64,000 nt of DNA from Spirabiliibacterium pneumoniae (lineage in GTDB: Bacteria; Pseudomonadota; Gammaproteobacteria; Enterobacterales; Pasteurellaceae): positions 1 to 64,000 of the forward strand of contig NZ_JABMII010000008.1 of NCBI RefSeq assembly GCF_014884995.1, in the 5' to 3' direction. How positions within the stretch are numbered: position 1 is the first letter of the stretch; the number at the start of each line of letters is the position of its first letter. A model generated the notes under the pieces. It had not been told where the DNA came from. It was given only the letters and a program-made list of their open reading frames with translations, and searched no databases. Below, one piece after another: positions 60,772-64,000 of this stretch. The position numbers were made by a program, and so were the translations under genes.

Positions 60772-61670
60772 TATTCTCCGATAGAGAGAGAAGCACGAGA
60801 TTTAAATGCTTTTTTTAATAATGTCAAAACACACTGGACTTTAGCAGATTGAGCTCGGTGAGCAGACACTGCATAAATGTTATAACTCGGCATTTCAAGC
60901 ATAGGTAATATGATTTCAAGTTCCTTTTTTTCTACAGCAGTGTTAATTTCACCCATAAGTTGAAATGTTATGCCAAAACCTGAAATAGCAAGGCTTCGAG
61001 CGGTGAGGATATTAGGGCAGTAGAGAATATTATGGCTAGCAAAAGCCCCTAAATTCAAACTTGAAAAGGCATTGTCAAAAATATTGTTGTCATACTTAAT
61101 CCATTTTTGTATTAATAAGTCATTCAGTGAATTGATTGGTTTTTTAGCGAGATAATTAGGTGATGCGCAAAGGCAAAGCTGCCATTGAGTTAAGTAACGG
61201 ACTATCAGTTGACTGTTAGGTTGTGGTTCTGCTGCGCGTATTGCAATATCAATTTTGCCTTCCATCAAATCTGCTATATTGTCATCGGTATGTAAAATTA
61301 ACTCAATCTGAGGATAATCTGTTGTAAGGCTACTGATAAAGTATTTAATTTCGCTGCTTTCGATGAATCCACTTGGCAGACTAAGATGCACCTCACCCTT
61401 AAAATGCGTTTGAAGATGGATTAAATTTTCTTCAGCACTTAAGAGTGACTTCTTAATATTTTTTGCCCCTTGCCACATCACTAATCCTGCTTCTGTTGGC
61501 TTTATGCGTCGAGTCGTTCTATTCAGAAGCTTTATATCATAGTGTTTTTCTAGTTGTTGAATATGTTGACTTACAGCAGAACTGCTAATGCCCAGCTCTC
61601 TAGCCACTTCAGACATATTTTCTTTCTCTAAAACTTTTCCTAACATCAAGATTGCTTTAATGACATCCAT
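60771..61670 (-). CDS. LysR-family transcriptional regulator
   Basis: 299 residues: helix-turn-helix ENMSEVARELGISSSAVSQH near 18-37, then the effector-binding domain typical of the CrgA/YhjC-like group (GEVHLSLPSGFIES, DIAIRAAEPQPNS). ATG 61670 is chosen because AAGGAAC lies 6 bases before it; ATG 61694 would add 8 residues. It is divergent from the tautomerase-dehydrogenase genes, which it probably controls. The effector is unknown. AT-rich like its plus-strand neighbours. Confidence 0.87.
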   Translation of the reverse strand: MDVIKAILMLGKVLEKENMSEVARELGISSSAVSQHIQQLEKHYDIKLLNRTTRRIKPTEAGLVMWQGAKNIKKSLLSAEENLIHLQTHFKGEVHLSLPSGFIESSEIKYFISSLTTDYPQIELILHTDDNIADLMEGKIDIAIRAAEPQPNSQLIVRYLTQWQLCLCASPNYLAKKPINSLNDLLIQKWIKYDNNIFDNAFSSLNLGAFASHNILYCPNILTARSLAISGFGITFQLMGEINTAVEKKELEIILPMLEMPSYNIYAVSAHRAQSAKVQCVLTLLKKAFKSRASLSIGE

Positions 61671-61724
61671 TAAATGTTCCTTATTTTTAAGCATTACTTA
61701 AAAGTGTATAAAGAAAAAAGGGGA

Positions 61725-61752
61725 TTATCAAGTTAATATAACGCTGTATAAT
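61725..61752 (+). promoter_or_regulatory. Putative promoter of the tautomerase operon
   Basis: TTATCA (61725-61730, 4/6 of TTGACA), 16-base spacer, perfect TATAAT (61747-61752), 45 bases before the first ATG and inside the divergent LysR gap. Confidence 0.5.
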
Positions 61753-61796
61753 GCTTTAAAGATTTAATAAATGACTAAAATCAAGAGCAAATTATT

Positions 61797-62024
61797 ATGC
61801 CACACATTAATATAAAATCTTATCCAAAGAATTTAACCAAAATTGAATTTGATAACTTTATATCAGAGTTAAATACTGTAATTCAGAGATATTTAAAAGC
61901 AAGTGATGATGTAATTTCCATTCATTATACTGAAGTTACGCAAGAAAACTGGCATGAGGTTTATAATCAAGAAATTAAACCTAATTTAAAATTTCTCGCT
62001 AAAAAACCAAACTACGAGATGTAA
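61797..62024 (+). CDS. 4-oxalocrotonate tautomerase-family protein (PptA-like)
   Basis: 75 residues starting MPHINIKSYPKNL; after Met removal Pro1 is the catalytic base of this superfamily. Sequence and length are closest to the PptA group (MPHIDIK start, ESW-like ENWHEVYNQEI and a KKPNYEM end). The substrate is unknown. It is the first gene of the segment controlled, probably, by the divergent LysR protein. Confidence 0.85.
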   Translation: MPHINIKSYPKNLTKIEFDNFISELNTVIQRYLKASDDVISIHYTEVTQENWHEVYNQEIKPNLKFLAKKPNYEM

Positions 62025-62043
62025 CGATATTTTGAGATTAAAT

Positions 62044-62997
62044 ATGAAAGCTATTGTTGTTCGTAATCCTTGTGGAGCAAACGCTTTGCAAGTGGAGGAA
62101 GTCGCTTTGCCTCTTGTGAGGAAAGGCTGGGTTCGTGTGAAAATTAGAGCTTTTGGTATTAATCGGGCTGAAATTTATACGCGTAATGGTCTTTCTCCAG
62201 AAGTAAAATTTCCTAGAATCATAGGAATTGAGTGTGTTGGTGAAATTGATGACCCTTCAGATAGTGATTTTACTAAAGGTCAAAAAGTAGTTTCCTTAAT
62301 GAAAGGTATGGGGCGAAACTTTGATGGAAGCTATGCAGAGTATGTGCTTATACCAAGTGATCAGGTTTATCCTATAAGAAGTAATATTCCATGGAATATT
62401 CTAGCCTCCATTCCTATAGGATATGGTACTGCTTTCGGCTCATTATTTGAGGTGCTACACCTAAAACATAACGAACATCTACTCATTCGGGGCGCAACTA
62501 GTTCTGTTGGTTTGGCAGCTGTTAAATTCGCGAAAGCCCTAGATTGCTTTGTTTATGCTACAACAAGAAACTTATCTCATAAAAATAAACTTATAGCATT
62601 GGGTGTAGATCAAGTCATTTTTGACGATGGTAACTTGGCCAAAAAAGGTCTTAAAGTTGATAAGACGCTAGAGCTGGTTGGTGCCAAAACTGTTAAAGAC
62701 AGTCTCAAATGTACTCGTTGTGGCGGTATAGTTTGTTTTACTGGAATTTTAAGTGGCTGGATTGTACATGATTTCTATCCAATTGATGATATTCCTACAG
62801 GGGTTTATTTATCATCTTTTCATAGTGATAATTTAAATAAAGAATCTATTATTAATCTTTTTGATTTTATTGATAGACATGCTATCAAGTTAGAAAATCC
62901 CATTAGCTTTCCTTTGTCTGAAATTTCTCAAGCACACAAATTAATGGAAAGTAATCAGAGTATTAATAAAATTGTTATCGTCAATTTTGAGGAGTAA
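62044..62997 (+). CDS. Zinc-independent medium-chain dehydrogenase (quinone oxidoreductase-like)
   Basis: 317 residues of the MDR superfamily: GroES-like start ([34 protein letters not shown]), Rossmann segment [20 protein letters not shown] near 150 and the substrate-binding end. It lacks the zinc-ligand Cys/His pattern, so it fits the NADPH-dependent quinone oxidoreductase group. ATG 62044 is the conserved start; TTG 62032 would add four residues. Upstream spacing to the tautomerase gene is 19 bases, so one operon. Confidence 0.85.
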   Translation: MKAIVVRNPCGANALQVEEVALPLVRKGWVRVKIRAFGINRAEIYTRNGLSPEVKFPRIIGIECVGEIDDPSDSDFTKGQKVVSLMKGMGRNFDGSYAEYVLIPSDQVYPIRSNIPWNILASIPIGYGTAFGSLFEVLHLKHNEHLLIRGATSSVGLAAVKFAKALDCFVYATTRNLSHKNKLIALGVDQVIFDDGNLAKKGLKVDKTLELVGAKTVKDSLKCTRCGGIVCFTGILSGWIVHDFYPIDDIPTGVYLSSFHSDNLNKESIINLFDFIDRHAIKLENPISFPLSEISQAHKLMESNQSINKIVIVNFEE

Positions 62998-63001
62998 TTG
63001 G

Positions 63002-63637
63002 GTGTTCATTGAAACCATCCAGACATTAATCAGTCGTAGGGAATTTTTTCTGAACCTTTTTCTAGAGCACTTACTTTTAAGTGGCATTGCTGCTGTGTTT
63101 TCAATTATTATTGGAGTATTATTGGGTGCTCTAATTTCTGAAAACAGAAAACTTGCACCATTTGTGATGCAAACTAGTAACATATTTTATACTATACCGT
63201 CAATTTCATTATTTGGATTGTTAATTCCATTGACGGGAATTGGAAATATATCTGCAGTTATAGCATTAACTGTATATGGTTTATTACCAGTGATTGGTGG
63301 AACATATGCTGGAATTAAACAAATTGACTTAGGTTTAATTGAAGCTGCCCAAGCTTTAGGGATGAATAAAAAACAAATACTTTATAGGATAAAGTTACCA
63401 ATCGCATTTCCTATTATATTATCATCAATAAGAACAATGTTCGTAATGACGATTTCTTTAGCAGGAATAGCGTCATTTATTGGATCAGGTGGTCTAGGCG
63501 TTGCTATTTATCGTGGCATTACTACTAATAATACGAGTATGACTCTTATAGGTAGTCTGTTGATTATGTTTATTGCATTTGTAGTAGATTTTTTTTGTAT
63601 ATGTTTTGAGAAAAACATAAAATGGAGAAATTACTAA
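63002..63637 (+). CDS. Osmoprotectant/glycine betaine-type ABC transporter permease, GTG start
   Basis: 211 residues with about six hydrophobic segments: [20 protein letters not shown] at the start, [20 protein letters not shown], the EAA loop [20 protein letters not shown], and [13 protein letters not shown] near the end, all characteristic of OpuCB/YehW/OsmW-type permeases. GTG 63002 is chosen: GAGGAG lies 7 bases before it. The open frame begins earlier (TTG 62972), inside the end of the dehydrogenase gene. Its stop overlaps the next start (TAATG). Confidence 0.85.
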   Translation: MFIETIQTLISRREFFLNLFLEHLLLSGIAAVFSIIIGVLLGALISENRKLAPFVMQTSNIFYTIPSISLFGLLIPLTGIGNISAVIALTVYGLLPVIGGTYAGIKQIDLGLIEAAQALGMNKKQILYRIKLPIAFPIILSSIRTMFVMTISLAGIASFIGSGGLGVAIYRGITTNNTSMTLIGSLLIMFIAFVVDFFCICFEKNIKWRNY

Positions 63638-64000
63638 TGTTTAAAAAATTATTTTACTTTTTATTTCTTTCATTATTTTTATTATTAACGGCTTGTCAGG
63701 AAAAAGATAAAATTAGAATTGCTACCAAACCAATGACTGAACAATTCATTTTGTCTGAGATGCTTGGTATCTTAATCAGACAAGAAATAGGAGTTGATGT
63801 GGAGATTACCAAAGGTATTGGTGGAGGTACAGCGAACATTCATCCAGCAATTTTGAAAGGTGACTTTGATCTATACCCTGAATATACAGGTACAGCTTGG
63901 TTATATGTTTTGAAAAAACAGCCTATTACTAATCCAGAATTATTACTCAATGAGCTAAAGAAAGAGTACAAGGAAAAATATAATCTTGAATGGGTTGGTA
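63637..64000 (+). CDS. Osmoprotectant-type substrate-binding lipoprotein (partial)
   Basis: The reading frame from ATG 63637 continues past the window end. It begins with a lipoprotein signal ([20 protein letters not shown], lipobox LTAC), followed by a binding domain: IRIATKPMTEQFILSEMLGI, KGIGGGTANIHPAILKGDFD, LYPEYTGTAW. The YPEYTGTA motif is typical of the OpuC/OsmF quaternary-ammonium binding proteins. The ATPase of the system is not upstream and would be expected beyond 64,000. It overlaps the permease stop by one base. Confidence 0.85.
   Translation, partial: MFKKLFYFLFLSLFLLLTACQEKDKIRIATKPMTEQFILSEMLGILIRQEIGVDVEITKGIGGGTANIHPAILKGDFDLYPEYTGTAWLYVLKKQPITNPELLLNELKKEYKEKYNLEWVG

Noticed and set aside
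62972-63001. Upstream TTG start for the permease gene
   Set aside because: It lies inside the end of the dehydrogenase gene and lacks a ribosome-binding site; GTG 63002 has GAGGAG at proper spacing.

Overview
The window is a chromosome segment from a gammaproteobacterium of the family Pasteurellaceae, from the group carrying the Haemophilus influenzae-type DNA uptake signal sequence (core AAGTGCGGT / ACCGCACTT). The core recurs on both strands at about one copy per kilobase up to about position 60,770, inside genes and, as inverted pairs, in the terminators between genes. The mukFEB condensin genes, an Mfd of enterobacterial size, an AUU-started infC and E. coli-like gene orders (ftsK-lolA-rarA, infC-rpmI-rplT, artPIQM, gcvA-ygdD-rlmM with a divergent gcvB, mlc-like gene next to bioD2) support this. 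The species cannot be named from the sequence. I see no rRNA, tRNA, prophage, insertion sequence or CRISPR array.

Layout. 1-2.1 kb: end of ftsK, lolA, rarA. 2.1-8.1 kb: amino-acid genes and a kinase-like gene: lysC behind a lysine riboswitch, metE and its divergent activator metR around a MetJ operator, and a fructosamine-kinase-like gene lacking the catalytic Asp. 8.2-12.2 kb: translation genes: thrS with a leader hairpin resembling a tRNA-Thr anticodon arm, then infC-rpmI-rplT; between them lies a small secreted-protein gene that appears broken at codon 2. 12.2-14.9 kb: an unknown periplasmic protein and a lemA/TPM-domain operon. 14.9-17.9 kb: arginine transporter artPIQM. 17.9-25 kb: gmhA, mfd, sdaA, yacL, erpA on the minus strand. 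24.2-35.4 kb: map, glnD, phosphatase, cardiolipin synthase, pseudouridine synthase, zinc metallopeptidase, ABC exporter, ttcA, polysaccharide deacetylase. 35.5-44.4 kb: mukF-mukE-mukB, a DMT transporter and sbcB, tightly packed. 44.4-61 kb: asnS, a degenerate ROK regulator with bioD2, an unknown outer-membrane protein, ppc, ilvE, GcvB sRNA/gcvA, ygdD, rlmM, dapB, an HslJ-like lipoprotein, argG, brnQ, grxD. 60.8-64 kb: a LysR regulator divergent from a tautomerase, a medium-chain dehydrogenase and the start of an osmoprotectant-type ABC transporter. This last part is AT-rich and has no uptake sequence, so it was probably acquired more recently.

Together the genes form a mostly ordinary core chromosome with much amino-acid metabolism (Lys, Met, Arg, branched-chain, Ser, Gly control) under recognisable controls: riboswitch, MetJ boxes, ArgR boxes and GcvB. 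I found no convincing wholly new multi-gene system. The most rewarding points are the GcvB sRNA directly upstream of ilvE, the thrS leader, the kinase-like protein without its catalytic Asp, the ROK regulator without its zinc motif, the codon-2 nonsense gene, and the USS-free terminal segment.
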